Part shown: piece by piece, positions 26,838 to 35,796 of the stretch | How positions within the stretch are numbered: the stretch's first letter is position 1 | Layout: each line of letters begins with the position of its first letter | Source of the DNA: JAISDD01 sp031553935 | GTDB lineage: Bacteria; Bacillota; Syntrophomonadia; Syntrophomonadales; Syntrophomonadaceae | Assembly: GCA_031553935.1 (NCBI GenBank) | Contig: JAVBKS010000013.1 | Location: 39,612-103,611 of the forward strand | Direction: 5' to 3' | DNA length: 64,000 nt | Notes under the pieces: generated by a model | What the model was told of the DNA's origin: nothing | Databases searched by the model: none | What the model saw: only the letters and a program-made list of their open reading frames with translations | Translations under genes and position numbers: made by a program

Positions 26838-26878
26838 TAAAAACACCCCTAAACAATAATATATCATTCAGGGGGTTA
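26838..26878 (-). terminator. Rho-independent terminator between metK and priA
   Basis: On the minus strand, CCCCTGAA and TTTAGGGG form an 8-bp stem (with one G-T pair) around an AT loop, followed by TGTTTTTATT. It ends the yicC-to-metK transcript before priA. Confidence 0.7.
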
Positions 26879-26888
26879 TAAAAAACTA

Positions 26889-28079
26889 CTATATACCTAA
26901 TTGTTTCTTGATTTGGTCGACTTTATCAGTCTTTTCCCAAGTATAGTCGGCTCCATTATGACCGAAATGTCCGTAAGCCGCAGTTTGCCTGAAAATAGGT
27001 CTCCTTAAATCTAATTCTTTAATAATTGCTGCCGGACGCAGATCAAAAACTGCTTTAACTAGTGCAATTATTTCTTCATCACTATATTTGCCGGTTCCAA
27101 AGGTTTCTACTCTAATTGAAACTGGATTGGCTACCCCAATAGCATAGGCAACTTGTATCTCCAGACGATCAGCAACTCCTGCTGCCACCAGGTTTTTAGC
27201 TACATAACGAGCAGCATAAGATGCGGAGCGATCAACTTTCGTGGGATCTTTTCCGGAAAAAGCACCCCCACCATGACGAGCCATGCCACCATAAGTATCT
27301 ACAATAATTTTTCTTCCGGTCAGCCCACAGTCCCCTTGAGGACCACCAACAACAAATCGTCCCGTTGGATTAATATAGTAAAGCGTTTTATCATCCAGCA
27401 TTTCCTCCGGGATAACCGCCTTGATTACTTTTTCCATTATATCATTATAAATAGTCTCTGAATTAACCTCTGGATGATGTTGACAAGATACTACTACTGT
27501 ATGTACCCTTATCGGCTTATTATCATCATACTCGACGGTAACCTGAGTCTTTCCATCTGGCCTTAGATATGGAATAATTTCTTGTTTTCTTACTTCTGAT
27601 AACTTTTTCGCCAGCTTGCTAGCAAGCCAAATTGGCATTGGCATTAATTCAGGAGTTTCATTGCTCGCATAACCAAACATCATTCCTTGGTCACCAGCGC
27701 CAATTGCCTCCAATTCGGCATCTTCCATCTGACCTTTCTTGGCTTCATAAGCATTATCTACACCTAAAGCTATATCAGGTGATTGCTCGCCCAATGAAGT
27801 AATTACTGAGCATGTATCGCAATCAAAGCCATACTTTGCTCTCGTGTAACCAATTTCTTGTATGGTCTGGCGGACAATCCTTGGAATATCAATATAACAT
27901 TCAGTTGTGATTTCCCCAGAAACTAAAACTAGTCCTGTAGTTACTAAAGTCTCAGCTGCTACTCTTGCTACCGGATCTTTTTCTAATATGGCATCTAGAA
28001 TTGCATCTGATATCTGATCGGCAATTTTATCCGGATGTCCTTCAGTAACGGACTCAGAAGTGAATAGTCTCCGTGCCAA
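26889..28079 (-). CDS. metK: S-adenosylmethionine synthetase
   Basis: Makes SAM from methionine and ATP. The N-terminus ARRLFTSESVTEGHPDKIADQ, the GAGDQGMMFGYA loop and GGGAFSGKDPTKVDRSA are all family signatures. I start at the TTG at 28077-28079: GGGAG lies nine bases upstream, and this gives the usual M-ARRLFTSES terminus, while ATGs just upstream abut or overlap the binding site. About 396 residues. It follows coaBC closely. Confidence 0.96.
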   Translation of the reverse strand: MARRLFTSESVTEGHPDKIADQISDAILDAILEKDPVARVAAETLVTTGLVLVSGEITTECYIDIPRIVRQTIQEIGYTRAKYGFDCDTCSVITSLGEQSPDIALGVDNAYEAKKGQMEDAELEAIGAGDQGMMFGYASNETPELMPMPIWLASKLAKKLSEVRKQEIIPYLRPDGKTQVTVEYDDNKPIRVHTVVVSCQHHPEVNSETIYNDIMEKVIKAVIPEEMLDDKTLYYINPTGRFVVGGPQGDCGLTGRKIIVDTYGGMARHGGGAFSGKDPTKVDRSASYAARYVAKNLVAAGVADRLEIQVAYAIGVANPVSIRVETFGTGKYSDEEIIALVKAVFDLRPAAIIKELDLRRPIFRQTAAYGHFGHNGADYTWEKTDKVDQIKKQLGI

Positions 28080-28101
28080 TAATATCATCTCCCTCAAAAA
28101 T

Positions 28102-29301
28102 TTATATCATGGTAAATATTTTATCTAAAACTATTTTGGCTGCTTCCTTTTTTGTCATTAGCGGATAGGGGTTAGTTTCGGTTTTTGTAATCAAAGTGAT
28201 TATATTAGTGTCAACAGCAAATCCAGCGCCTTGCTGAGTTATATCATTGGCAACAACCATATCTAGATTTTTTTCAATTAGTTTGTTGCTGGCATAAGCT
28301 ATAAGATTATTTGTTTCCGCAGCAAATCCAACTAAAATTTGTTCTTTGCTTTTTAGCTTTCCAACTTCCTTAATTATATCTGGATTAGCTATCAGATCTA
28401 AAGAGATGCCATTAATATTCTCAGCACTTTTTTTGATTTTTTCCCTTTTGGCAGCTGCAGGCTTAAAATCACAAACCGCGGCTGATCCAATAATCACATC
28501 TGCAAATGAATAGTTATCAAGCATTGCTTTAAACATCTCTTCAGCACTCCATACACTAATCAATTCACAACCAAGAGGTGGATCAATATGTGTATTTCCG
28601 CTGATCAAGGTGACTTCAGCACCGCGAGCAATAGCCTCTTCTGCAATTGCAAATCCCATCTTGCCGGTTCCTCTATTACTAATAAAACGAACCGGATCAA
28701 TGTTTTCCGAAGTATTGCCGGCATTGATAAGAAATCTTCTGCCCGCAAAATCTTTTTTATAATTTAATTGTCGATTGATCAAAGTAAAAATATCATCAAT
28801 TTCTGGAAGACGACCAGGGCCGGAGGCACCACAAGCCAAAATTCCCGAGGCCGGTTCAAAAACTTGATGTCCATATGATCTAACCTGGGCAATATTTCTT
28901 TGTACTGCCGGGTTCAAGTACATATTGGTATTCATGGCTGGAAAAACCATTAATGGTGCAGTATTTGCCAAAACCAGCGTCGACAGAATATCATCACCGA
29001 TTCCATTTGCAATTTTGGCAATAATGTTTGCAGTTGCCGGAGCAATTACTAATAAATCAATGCTTTCGGCTATCCCTATATGCTGAACTTTCCATTCATG
29101 CGAATCCTGCCACAAATCCGTGATGACTTCTCGATTTGAAAGCGTCTGAAACGTCAAAGGATTTACGAATTTAGTTGCAGCTTCAGTCATGACTACAATT
29201 ATCTCATAATCCTCTTTTTTTAAGCGACTTACCAATTCAGCTATTTTGTATACTGCAATACCACCGGCGATCCCGATTGCAATTGTTTTCTTCGGGTTCA
29301 T
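28102..29301 (-). CDS. coaBC: Bifunctional phosphopantothenoylcysteine synthetase / decarboxylase
   Basis: Adds cysteine to phosphopantothenate and decarboxylates the product on the way to CoA. The N-terminal CoaC flavoprotein domain has GGIAVYKIAELVSRL, the catalytic His region (WKVQHIGIAES), PAMNTNMY and ACGASGPGRL; the C-terminal CoaB domain has NAGNTSENIDPVRFISNRGTGKMG. The 399-residue length is normal. ATG start; a weak AAAGG lies rather far upstream. It follows rpoZ. Confidence 0.96.
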   Translation of the reverse strand: MNPKKTIAIGIAGGIAVYKIAELVSRLKKEDYEIIVVMTEAATKFVNPLTFQTLSNREVITDLWQDSHEWKVQHIGIAESIDLLVIAPATANIIAKIANGIGDDILSTLVLANTAPLMVFPAMNTNMYLNPAVQRNIAQVRSYGHQVFEPASGILACGASGPGRLPEIDDIFTLINRQLNYKKDFAGRRFLINAGNTSENIDPVRFISNRGTGKMGFAIAEEAIARGAEVTLISGNTHIDPPLGCELISVWSAEEMFKAMLDNYSFADVIIGSAAVCDFKPAAAKREKIKKSAENINGISLDLIANPDIIKEVGKLKSKEQILVGFAAETNNLIAYASNKLIEKNLDMVVANDITQQGAGFAVDTNIITLITKTETNPYPLMTKKEAAKIVLDKIFTMI

Positions 29302-29304
29302 AAC

Positions 29305-29505
29305 TTATGAATTACCTTTGCTTTCCACCTTAATTTTACCTGCTAAAATCTCATCTAATGCTTTGGTAACCATTGTCGATAAGCGATAATCGGCGTCATT
29401 TTCATTGTTTTCCGATAGCCTACGAGCTCTTTTCGATACTGCGATTACCACTGCATATTTACTGTCTGCTAAATGAATTAAGTCTTTTGAAGATGCTGGA
29501 ATCAA
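29305..29505 (-). CDS. rpoZ: RNA polymerase omega subunit
   Basis: A 66-residue omega subunit that helps assemble RNA polymerase. The sequence has the family's SKYAVVIAVSKRARRL core and the C-terminal VTKALDEILAGKI helix. TTG start preceded by GAGGTGATAAT. The gmk-rpoZ-coaBC order is conserved in Firmicutes. Confidence 0.93.
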   Translation of the reverse strand: MIPASSKDLIHLADSKYAVVIAVSKRARRLSENNENDADYRLSTMVTKALDEILAGKIKVESKGNS

Positions 29506-29509
29506 ATTA

Positions 29510-30094
29510 TCACCTCAAAATATTATTATAGCGGCATCTTTCTGCCGTAATTATGGCACTTACAACACTTATGGCAATATTCAGGTTTTCATTAATGACT
29601 ACATAATCGTAATACTCCATATATTGCATTTCACTCTCATAAGATTTCATTCTAGTCTCTATGCTAGATTGAGAATCCTTGCCTCGTTTCTCGATTCTTT
29701 GCATGAGATCCTCAAAACTAGGAGGAGCAATAAAAATAAACACCGCATTAGGCATGGTTTTTTTGACTTTCAAAGCACCCTGTATATCAAGTTCTAGCAA
29801 AATATCTTGATTACTTTTCAAGTGATCTAAAACCATCTGACGAGGTGTCCCATAGAAATTGTCGTAAACTTTGGCCCATTCCAGCAGTTCGCCATCCGCG
29901 ACCATCTGCTGAAATTTGCTTACGGGAACAAAAAAGTATTCCCTTCCGTCAATTTCATTTGCTCTCGGTTCTCGAGTTGTAACAGAAACTGACAGATTAA
30001 GGTCGCTGAAATTACTTATGACAGAATCAATAATTGTTCCTTTTCCAACTCCTGAAGGGCCGGAAATTACGAATAAGATGCCTTTTCTAAACAT
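29510..30094 (-). CDS. gmk: Guanylate kinase
   Basis: Phosphorylates GMP and dGMP. The P-loop GPSGVGKGTI, the VSVTTREPRANEIDGREYFFV segment that binds GMP and the LELDIQGALKVKK motif are clear. 194 residues. The ATG start has no strong binding site but lies 16 bases after the remA stop, so coupling is possible. In the yicC-remA-gmk-rpoZ-coaBC-metK operon. Confidence 0.96.
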   Translation of the reverse strand: MFRKGILFVISGPSGVGKGTIIDSVISNFSDLNLSVSVTTREPRANEIDGREYFFVPVSKFQQMVADGELLEWAKVYDNFYGTPRQMVLDHLKSNQDILLELDIQGALKVKKTMPNAVFIFIAPPSFEDLMQRIEKRGKDSQSSIETRMKSYESEMQYMEYYDYVVINENLNIAISVVSAIITAERCRYNNILR

Positions 30095-30109
30095 TGAAAT
30101 TACTTACAA

Positions 30110-30367
30110 TTATTCTTCTGATATTTCTTTAGAAGAAAGCCGATTGGCAACCGTTTCCGGCTGCACAGCAGATAGAATAACATGTCCGCTATCAGATACT
30201 ATTACGGCTCTTGTCCGTCGGCCATAAGTCGCATCGATTAGCATCCCTTTTTCTCTAGCCTCTTGAATGACTCTTTTTATTGGTGCTGACTCTGGACCAA
30301 CTATTGCAACAATTCTGTTTACAGCAACAATATTTCCAAAACCAATATTTACTAGTTTTATGTCCAT
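30110..30367 (-). CDS. remA: RemA / DUF370 DNA-binding regulator
   Basis: RemA is a small ring-forming DNA-binding protein that activates biofilm matrix genes in Bacillus. The N-terminus MDIKLVNIGFGNIVAVNRI and the SPIKRVI-like ESAPIKRVIQEAREKGMLIDATYGRRTRAVI are family hallmarks. The ATG at 30365-30367 is the family start, yet the only strong binding site, AAAGGAGGTG (30389-30398), is 21 bases away; a CCGG-TTAACT-CCGG hairpin between them would cut this to seven. An in-frame GTG overlaps the site. About 85 residues. Confidence 0.92.
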   Translation of the reverse strand: MDIKLVNIGFGNIVAVNRIVAIVGPESAPIKRVIQEAREKGMLIDATYGRRTRAVIVSDSGHVILSAVQPETVANRLSSKEISEE

Positions 30368-30371
30368 AATA

Positions 30372-30398
30372 CCGGAGTTAACCGGATACACCTCCTTT
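30372..30398 (-). promoter_or_regulatory. SD with a spacer hairpin ahead of remA
   Basis: On the minus strand, SD AAAGGAGGTG (30389-30398), three bases, a hairpin with stem CCGG/CCGG and loop TTAACT (30372-30385), four bases, then ATG. Folding the 14 hairpin bases leaves seven unpaired bases, a normal SD-to-start distance. Confidence 0.55.
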
Positions 30399-30402
30399 GG
30401 GT

Positions 30403-31281
30403 CTATTCGATATTTTGCACCTGTTCTCTAATTTTTTCTAATTCGGATTTTACATCAACCACAATCCTGTTCATATCAAGATCGCTGGCTTTCGATCCAA
30501 TGGTGTTTATCTCTCTAAACATTTCCTGTAATAGAAAATCGCATTTTCTGCCGACAGGTTCATCTTGCTCCATCAGTTCGTCCAAAAACTCAATATGGCT
30601 AAAAAGCCTCACAATCTCTTCAGTAATATTTGACTTTTCTGCAAAGACAGCAGCTTCCAGCAAAATTCGCTGTTCATCTACTATATCGGTTAATATTACC
30701 TCTTCAATCCTTCTCTTGATTTTTTTCAAGTGTTCGGCAGCAACTTCTGGGGATTTCTTCTCTAGCTTCTCAACTAGTTCAAATATTACGCGATTACGGT
30801 ATTTTATGTCTTTCGAAAGGTTAGCTCCTTCTCTGAGGCGCATCATGTTTTTCATCTCTAACGCCTCTACTAAAGCTTTTTCCAATACATCCCATAGTAT
30901 CTCTATGTCATCCTCTTGATCTTCCATATTAAACACTTCAGGTAATCTAAATAAATCTATAAGTCTGATATCATGAGAAATATTAAGATAATCAGCTAAT
31001 TCATTTAGTTTATTATAATAAATCATAGCAATTTCTTTGTCAAGCTTGATACTATGATTTGGAAGTCCCATTTTTTCTATACTTATACTTAGTTCAACTC
31101 TTCCACGATTAAATATCTGTTTGACTACTTCTTTAATTCTATCTTCTAAGGTATGGTATTTCCTCGGCATTCTAAACTGTATCTCTAAATATCGATGATT
31201 GACACCCTTGGCTTCACAGGTTATACGATAACCATTACCTTCATAATGACCTCGTCCGAAACCGGTCATACTTCTGATCAT
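30403..31281 (-). CDS. YicC/YloC family endoribonuclease
   Basis: Homologue of YicC, a metal-dependent endoribonuclease that starts decay of some small RNAs. The N-terminus MIRSMTGFGRG, EAKGVNHRYLEIQFRMPR and the C-terminal FLLQEMFREINTIGSKASD are the family signatures. I start at the ATG at 31281 with GGGAAGG upstream; about 292 residues. It is the first gene of the remA-gmk-rpoZ-coaBC-metK group, its usual place. Confidence 0.93.
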   Translation of the reverse strand: MIRSMTGFGRGHYEGNGYRITCEAKGVNHRYLEIQFRMPRKYHTLEDRIKEVVKQIFNRGRVELSISIEKMGLPNHSIKLDKEIAMIYYNKLNELADYLNISHDIRLIDLFRLPEVFNMEDQEDDIEILWDVLEKALVEALEMKNMMRLREGANLSKDIKYRNRVIFELVEKLEKKSPEVAAEHLKKIKRRIEEVILTDIVDEQRILLEAAVFAEKSNITEEIVRLFSHIEFLDELMEQDEPVGRKCDFLLQEMFREINTIGSKASDLDMNRIVVDVKSELEKIREQVQNIE

Positions 31282-31361
31282 AAAAAATACCTTCCCAATT
31301 TCTTCGTTACACAATTATCTTTACAGAGTTTTTGAAAATCTACTCATTAAACTTAGCATAA

Positions 31362-34079
31362 TTAATTTCCCTGTTTAATTGTAACATATTGCTTTTTAAC
31401 AAGTACTAGTCGTCGTGACAAATTTATCATTAATAAGCCGATAAATTTTGTGCTGGTAAGGCTAAGTATTAATATCCAGTGCCAACCGCTTAGAGGCACA
31501 GTATGAAACACTATGTTAAGCTTTTCATTATACAAAACAAGCAATTGAAGAATAACCGAAGTGATAACAGCTATTACTAAAAATTTGTTGGCAAAGAAGC
31601 CCAGCTGAAATGGTGAATACTCCTCCGATCTGCACTCAAAAACGTAGAATAACTGCGCGAAAACCAGAGTAGTTAAGGCTATTGTATAAGGTAACTCCAT
31701 AGCAGAACTGCCTTCAAGTTTATTTATGATCAAACCGGCACTAAAAGCAAGCAGTGTAATTATTGAAATATAAATCCCTCGAGCAATAATTTTGTAATGA
31801 AGACCATGAGAAAAAATGCTTTCATTGACTAGGCGCGGTCTTTTTTTCATTATTCCAGGCTCTGCTGGTTCTAAACCCAAAGCTATCGCCGGCAAGCCAT
31901 CAGTCATCAAGTTAACCCATAACAGCTGAATCGGTAAGAGAGGCAAAGGCATTCCAATGATAGTAGCCAGAAACATTACCAATACTTCACCAATATTGCA
32001 TCCCAGCAAATAACGAATGAATTTCCTAATGTTATTGTATATTGCTCGACCTTCAAATACTGCTTTAACGATTGTCGAAAAATCATCATCTGCCAAGACG
32101 ATTTCAGCAGCCTCTTTTGTAACATCAGTTCCGCTTATCCCCATCGCAACTCCAATGTCGGCGGCTTTGACTGCGGGTGCGTCGTTTATTCCGTCACCCG
32201 TCATAGCAACTATTTGACCGTTTTTCTGCAGGACCCTAACTATTCTATTCTTATGATCAGGAGAAACTCGGGCGAATACTCTGTTCTCCAGAATACATCT
32301 CAATAGATCCTTGTCAGATAAAGTATCTATTTGTAGTCCGGTAATGACTTCTTTATCATTAATTAAACCTATATTTCTAGCAATAGCCGCCGCAGTTACA
32401 GGATGGTCTCCCGTAATCATTACCGGGACGATCCCAGCACTCTTACAAGCTGCAATAGACTCATATACGCTTGCACGAGGAGGATCTATTAATCCACATA
32501 AGCCAAAAAGCACTAATTCTCTATCAAGTTCGTCCGTCATATTTTCTTGCTTTTTCTGGATTTTAGCAGTCGGCTTGCCCGCAAGAGCAAGAACACGAAT
32601 TCCTTCTTCTGCCCATTTTTCTTGCATGATATTAAAGTTTTCCAAGCACTTTTTATCAAGCGGAACTATTTTACCGGAGTTAAATACCCGAGTGCAAAGT
32701 GGAGCAATGGCTTCTAAAGCTCCTTTGGCAAGTACCCAAGAACCATCATCGCTATCAATTCCAACACTCATGTATTTGCGATTAGAATCGAAGGGATTTT
32801 CGTACCAGCGATCAAGCTTTATCTCGTATCCAGCTTTCATAGCAGCAATTAGAAGGGCTGCTTCAGTCGGATCCCCTAAAAACTGATATTGGTTTTTATT
32901 TTTTTCAAGCTCTGCATTATTGCAGTTAAATGCAATTTCAAGAATTTTCATTAATGCAGTATCTTTTTTGGGGTTGAACTTTTGTCCATTCATTAAAAAA
33001 CTGCCCTTCGGTTGATAACCATCACCTTCTACCTCATACTCTCCGGATAATGATCCGATTTTCACAACCCTCATCCTATTTTCAGTTAAGGTACCGGTTT
33101 TGTCCGAACAAATGACAGTAGTGCAACCCAGCGTTTCGACTGCTGACAGTTTTCTGACTATCGCTTTTCTTTTTGACATACGCTGAACCCCTAACGCCAA
33201 CACCACGGTTACGATTGCCGGCAGTCCTTCCGGAATAGCCGCAACCGCAAGACTAATTCCTGCCATTAGCATATCCATGATCTCTTCACCTCTTATGATG
33301 CCCAGCAAAGAAACCATTGCACATACTGTAAGGCATATTATTATCATTTTTTTCCCAAGTTCAGATAGTTTCCTCTGCAGGGGTGTCATTGAGGGATCAG
33401 CTTCACTAATCATTTTGGTTATTTGACCCATTATAGTTGCCATCCCGATTTCAGTGACTACAGCAAGTCCCCTGCCTCTAGTAATGGCCGTTCCCATAAA
33501 AGCCATGTTGTGCCGATCTGCCAATGCTGTTTCCTCAAGCTTAATTTCTTGTGGGTCTTTTGATACAGGAAGTGATTCACCCGTTAATGATGATTCATCA
33601 ATTTCTAATCCGACGCAATCTAGTATTCTTACATCTGCAGGCACTTTATCGCCGGTTTCCAAGTAAATTATATCCCCACTCACCAGCTCAGATGCCAGTA
33701 TTTTTTTCTTCTTGCCATTCCTTAGAACCATCGCATGGGGAGCTGAAAGTTTTTTCATCTCTTCCATCGACTTTTCAGCTTTAAATTCTTGGGCAAAGCC
33801 CAAAATGGCGTTGATTATTACGATTGCCATGATGGTCATAGCATCAACAATTGAGCCAACCATAGCAGAAATAATAGTAGCCCCAAGCAATACTAAGACC
33901 ATAGTATCAGTGAATTGACTCAGAAGCATTTTGAATACACTGATGCCTGGTCCTGCTTCAATTAAGTTCTCCCCAGATAGTTGACGCTTCTTAACTTCAT
34001 CATTTTTCAACCCATTTTTTATGTCCGACCCTAAAATCTCTATTACCATAGCAGAATTCAACTGATACCAATTATTCAT
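31362..34079 (-). CDS. Calcium-type cation-translocating P-type ATPase
   Basis: A 905-residue P-type ATPase of the IIA (SERCA/PMR1-like) kind. It has the TGES actuator loop, IPEGLPAIVT in the M4 ion site, CSDKTGTLTENRM with the phosphorylated Asp, TGDGINDAPA, GCNIGEVLVMF and LLWVNLMTDGLPAIALG (ion ligands in M6). About ten membrane helices. Calcium export is the likely role from these ligands. The start is the ATG at 34079 with GGGGAGGA upstream; a longer frame to 34166 is not supported. No close operon partner. Confidence 0.92.
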   Translation of the reverse strand: MNNWYQLNSAMVIEILGSDIKNGLKNDEVKKRQLSGENLIEAGPGISVFKMLLSQFTDTMVLVLLGATIISAMVGSIVDAMTIMAIVIINAILGFAQEFKAEKSMEEMKKLSAPHAMVLRNGKKKKILASELVSGDIIYLETGDKVPADVRILDCVGLEIDESSLTGESLPVSKDPQEIKLEETALADRHNMAFMGTAITRGRGLAVVTEIGMATIMGQITKMISEADPSMTPLQRKLSELGKKMIIICLTVCAMVSLLGIIRGEEIMDMLMAGISLAVAAIPEGLPAIVTVVLALGVQRMSKRKAIVRKLSAVETLGCTTVICSDKTGTLTENRMRVVKIGSLSGEYEVEGDGYQPKGSFLMNGQKFNPKKDTALMKILEIAFNCNNAELEKNKNQYQFLGDPTEAALLIAAMKAGYEIKLDRWYENPFDSNRKYMSVGIDSDDGSWVLAKGALEAIAPLCTRVFNSGKIVPLDKKCLENFNIMQEKWAEEGIRVLALAGKPTAKIQKKQENMTDELDRELVLFGLCGLIDPPRASVYESIAACKSAGIVPVMITGDHPVTAAAIARNIGLINDKEVITGLQIDTLSDKDLLRCILENRVFARVSPDHKNRIVRVLQKNGQIVAMTGDGINDAPAVKAADIGVAMGISGTDVTKEAAEIVLADDDFSTIVKAVFEGRAIYNNIRKFIRYLLGCNIGEVLVMFLATIIGMPLPLLPIQLLWVNLMTDGLPAIALGLEPAEPGIMKKRPRLVNESIFSHGLHYKIIARGIYISIITLLAFSAGLIINKLEGSSAMELPYTIALTTLVFAQLFYVFECRSEEYSPFQLGFFANKFLVIAVITSVILQLLVLYNEKLNIVFHTVPLSGWHWILILSLTSTKFIGLLMINLSRRLVLVKKQYVTIKQGN

Positions 34080-34185
34080 CTTGAATCCTCCCCAAAATGT
34101 TATTTTACTAATTCGCCTTAAATCATTACTATAACGCGGATTAGTAAATACTATTGTCTTTGACATGACCGCTGGTTGCAGTCGC

Positions 34186-34209
34186 GGTAGACAAATATAT
34201 TTGTCTACC
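34186..34209. repeat. Perfect 24-bp palindrome upstream of the P-type ATPase
   Basis: The half-site GGTAGACAAATA is followed directly by its reverse complement, with no spacer. It lies about 107 bases ahead of the ATPase start, in a 290-base gap that otherwise shows no gene. The dyad could be an operator for the ATPase gene or a hairpin. No T-run follows on either strand. Confidence 0.6.
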
Positions 34210-34366
34210 CTTGATCAAAGAATAGTATAAAAAAACTCTATTCAGGTCAGAGATAGAAAAGAACACAGGGTTTTATTGACAAGCTCAATTTAAACCAGAA
34301 ATCGTGATTTTAATTGAGAATTGAAATGCTCACTTTCGAGGACTTATTTTGACTAAGAAAATGATA

Positions 34367-34762
34367 TTAATCCTTGATTTTATATAAATAATCCCTGGTT
34401 CGATTAGTAATTCCCCAGGTAGAATCAGATAATTTGCTGCACAAATAGCTTCTCAAATTATCATCGAAGTCAGGATTAGCACTATCTAGAACAATAAATA
34501 AACAGCGCAGTATATTAGTCATTGTGAGAAATAGTCTGTCTTTAGGTGTCTTTTTTAGCAGTTCATCTTTCTTCCCGTAATAGTATAAAAGCCGCTTAAT
34601 AACCCAAGCTATCTCTGCGTTCGACCAAAGCCTCTGACTGATGATTTGCTCAAACAAAACTTCCTCTCCCAGGGAGGCTTCCCTTTTTTCGATTTCCTGC
34701 CACTCCTCACTTCCTACTAAGGTTGCAGGAATTCCTAATAAATTCATAATATCGTTATCCAA
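34367..34762 (-). CDS. Hypothetical protein, 131 residues
   Basis: I do not recognise this protein. It is soluble, mostly helical, with no signal peptide or membrane segment and a central hydrophobic stretch (LFLTMTNILRCLFIVLDSANPDF). TTG start with GGAGG about ten bases upstream supports a real gene. It stands alone between the ATPase and the NlpC/P60 gene. Confidence 0.65.
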   Translation of the reverse strand: MDNDIMNLLGIPATLVGSEEWQEIEKREASLGEEVLFEQIISQRLWSNAEIAWVIKRLLYYYGKKDELLKKTPKDRLFLTMTNILRCLFIVLDSANPDFDDNLRSYLCSKLSDSTWGITNRTRDYLYKIKD

Positions 34763-34858
34763 AGCAAAAAACCTCCTATAAAACTATTAAGATCATACAC
34801 ATATTATAGTAAATGATCTTAATTAGCATTAATATTTAATATTATTCTTTTAATAAAG

Positions 34859-35716
34859 TTATATCCGACGAGCTCCATAATAAGTCTTGGCGTAGAAACC
34901 TTCACTTAATGAAGAATAGATTACTCCCCCGCTTCGTGGTGAGCTTGAGTGAATAAATCGCCCGCCGCCAACATATATTCCAGAATGATCTATACTCTTA
35001 CTATAACAAGTAAAGAAAACTAAATCGCCTGGTAATAAATCGCTTTTGTCAACATGTACCCCAACCGAAGCCTGACCAGCAGCAGTTCTTGGCAATTCAA
35101 TATCATGCTGCAAAAATACATAACGAACAAATCCTGAACAGTCGAAACCTCCAGGGCTTTGGCCTCCGTATTTATATGGTGTTCCCAAATACTTCGCTGC
35201 TGTTTTTACCAGTTCGTTTTCATTGGAATCATTATTTTGTTTTTCTGTTACGGGAGTTGTGTTACTAAGATAGGATCGCGAAGGACTAGGTCCAGAAGAG
35301 CTTAAAGAACCGGGAATAATCAACCTATCGCCAATTTGCAAAGCATCACTTGAAAGGTTATTTGCAAGTTTAATTTGCTCAACAGTAGTATTATACTTTT
35401 GGGCAATAAGCCATAGATTATCATTAGCTTGTACTGTATATGTAGAAGAATTAGATTCTTGACTTGCACTAGGCGGGGCTGTGTATTGCGGCTGAGGGCT
35501 ATTCTGATTTGGAGGTCCTATTATGAGTTTATCACCTATCTGCAGGAAATCACTTTTTAAACTATTCCAATTCTGCAATTCAGCAACAGTTACTCCGTTC
35601 GCACTAGCAATGGTCCAAAGGTTATCTCCAGCTTTTACGATATAAGTACTCGCAGCTTGGGCTACACTAAAACTGGAAAAGAACATAAAACAAGCAACAA
35701 CAATAATTTTTTTCAT
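34859..35716 (-). CDS. Secreted LysM-NlpC/P60 peptidoglycan endopeptidase
   Basis: A 285-residue exported cell-wall hydrolase. A signal peptide (residues 1-21, ending VAQAA) is followed by two LysM domains (about 23-68 and 92-136, each with GDNLWTIA- or NDNLWLIA-type starts and a QIGDxLII end), a Ser/Pro linker and a C-terminal NlpC/P60 domain with catalytic FDCSGFVRYVF and DHSGIYVGGGRFIH. It should cut stem peptides during growth, division or germination. ATG start with GGAG upstream. Confidence 0.93.
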   Translation of the reverse strand: MKKIIVVACFMFFSSFSVAQAASTYIVKAGDNLWTIASANGVTVAELQNWNSLKSDFLQIGDKLIIGPPNQNSPQPQYTAPPSASQESNSSTYTVQANDNLWLIAQKYNTTVEQIKLANNLSSDALQIGDRLIIPGSLSSSGPSPSRSYLSNTTPVTEKQNNDSNENELVKTAAKYLGTPYKYGGQSPGGFDCSGFVRYVFLQHDIELPRTAAGQASVGVHVDKSDLLPGDLVFFTCYSKSIDHSGIYVGGGRFIHSSSPRSGGVIYSSLSEGFYAKTYYGARRI

Positions 35717-35796
35717 ATCCTCTGCTCCCTATAGATTAATACCAAAGACATTATTCTACATATTGCATCGGATTTCCTGCTAATTTAGGAAATAAT

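Noticed and set aside
34080..34166. Longer start for the P-type ATPase
   Set aside because: The extra 29 residues have no family match, and GGGGAGGA precedes the ATG at 34079.
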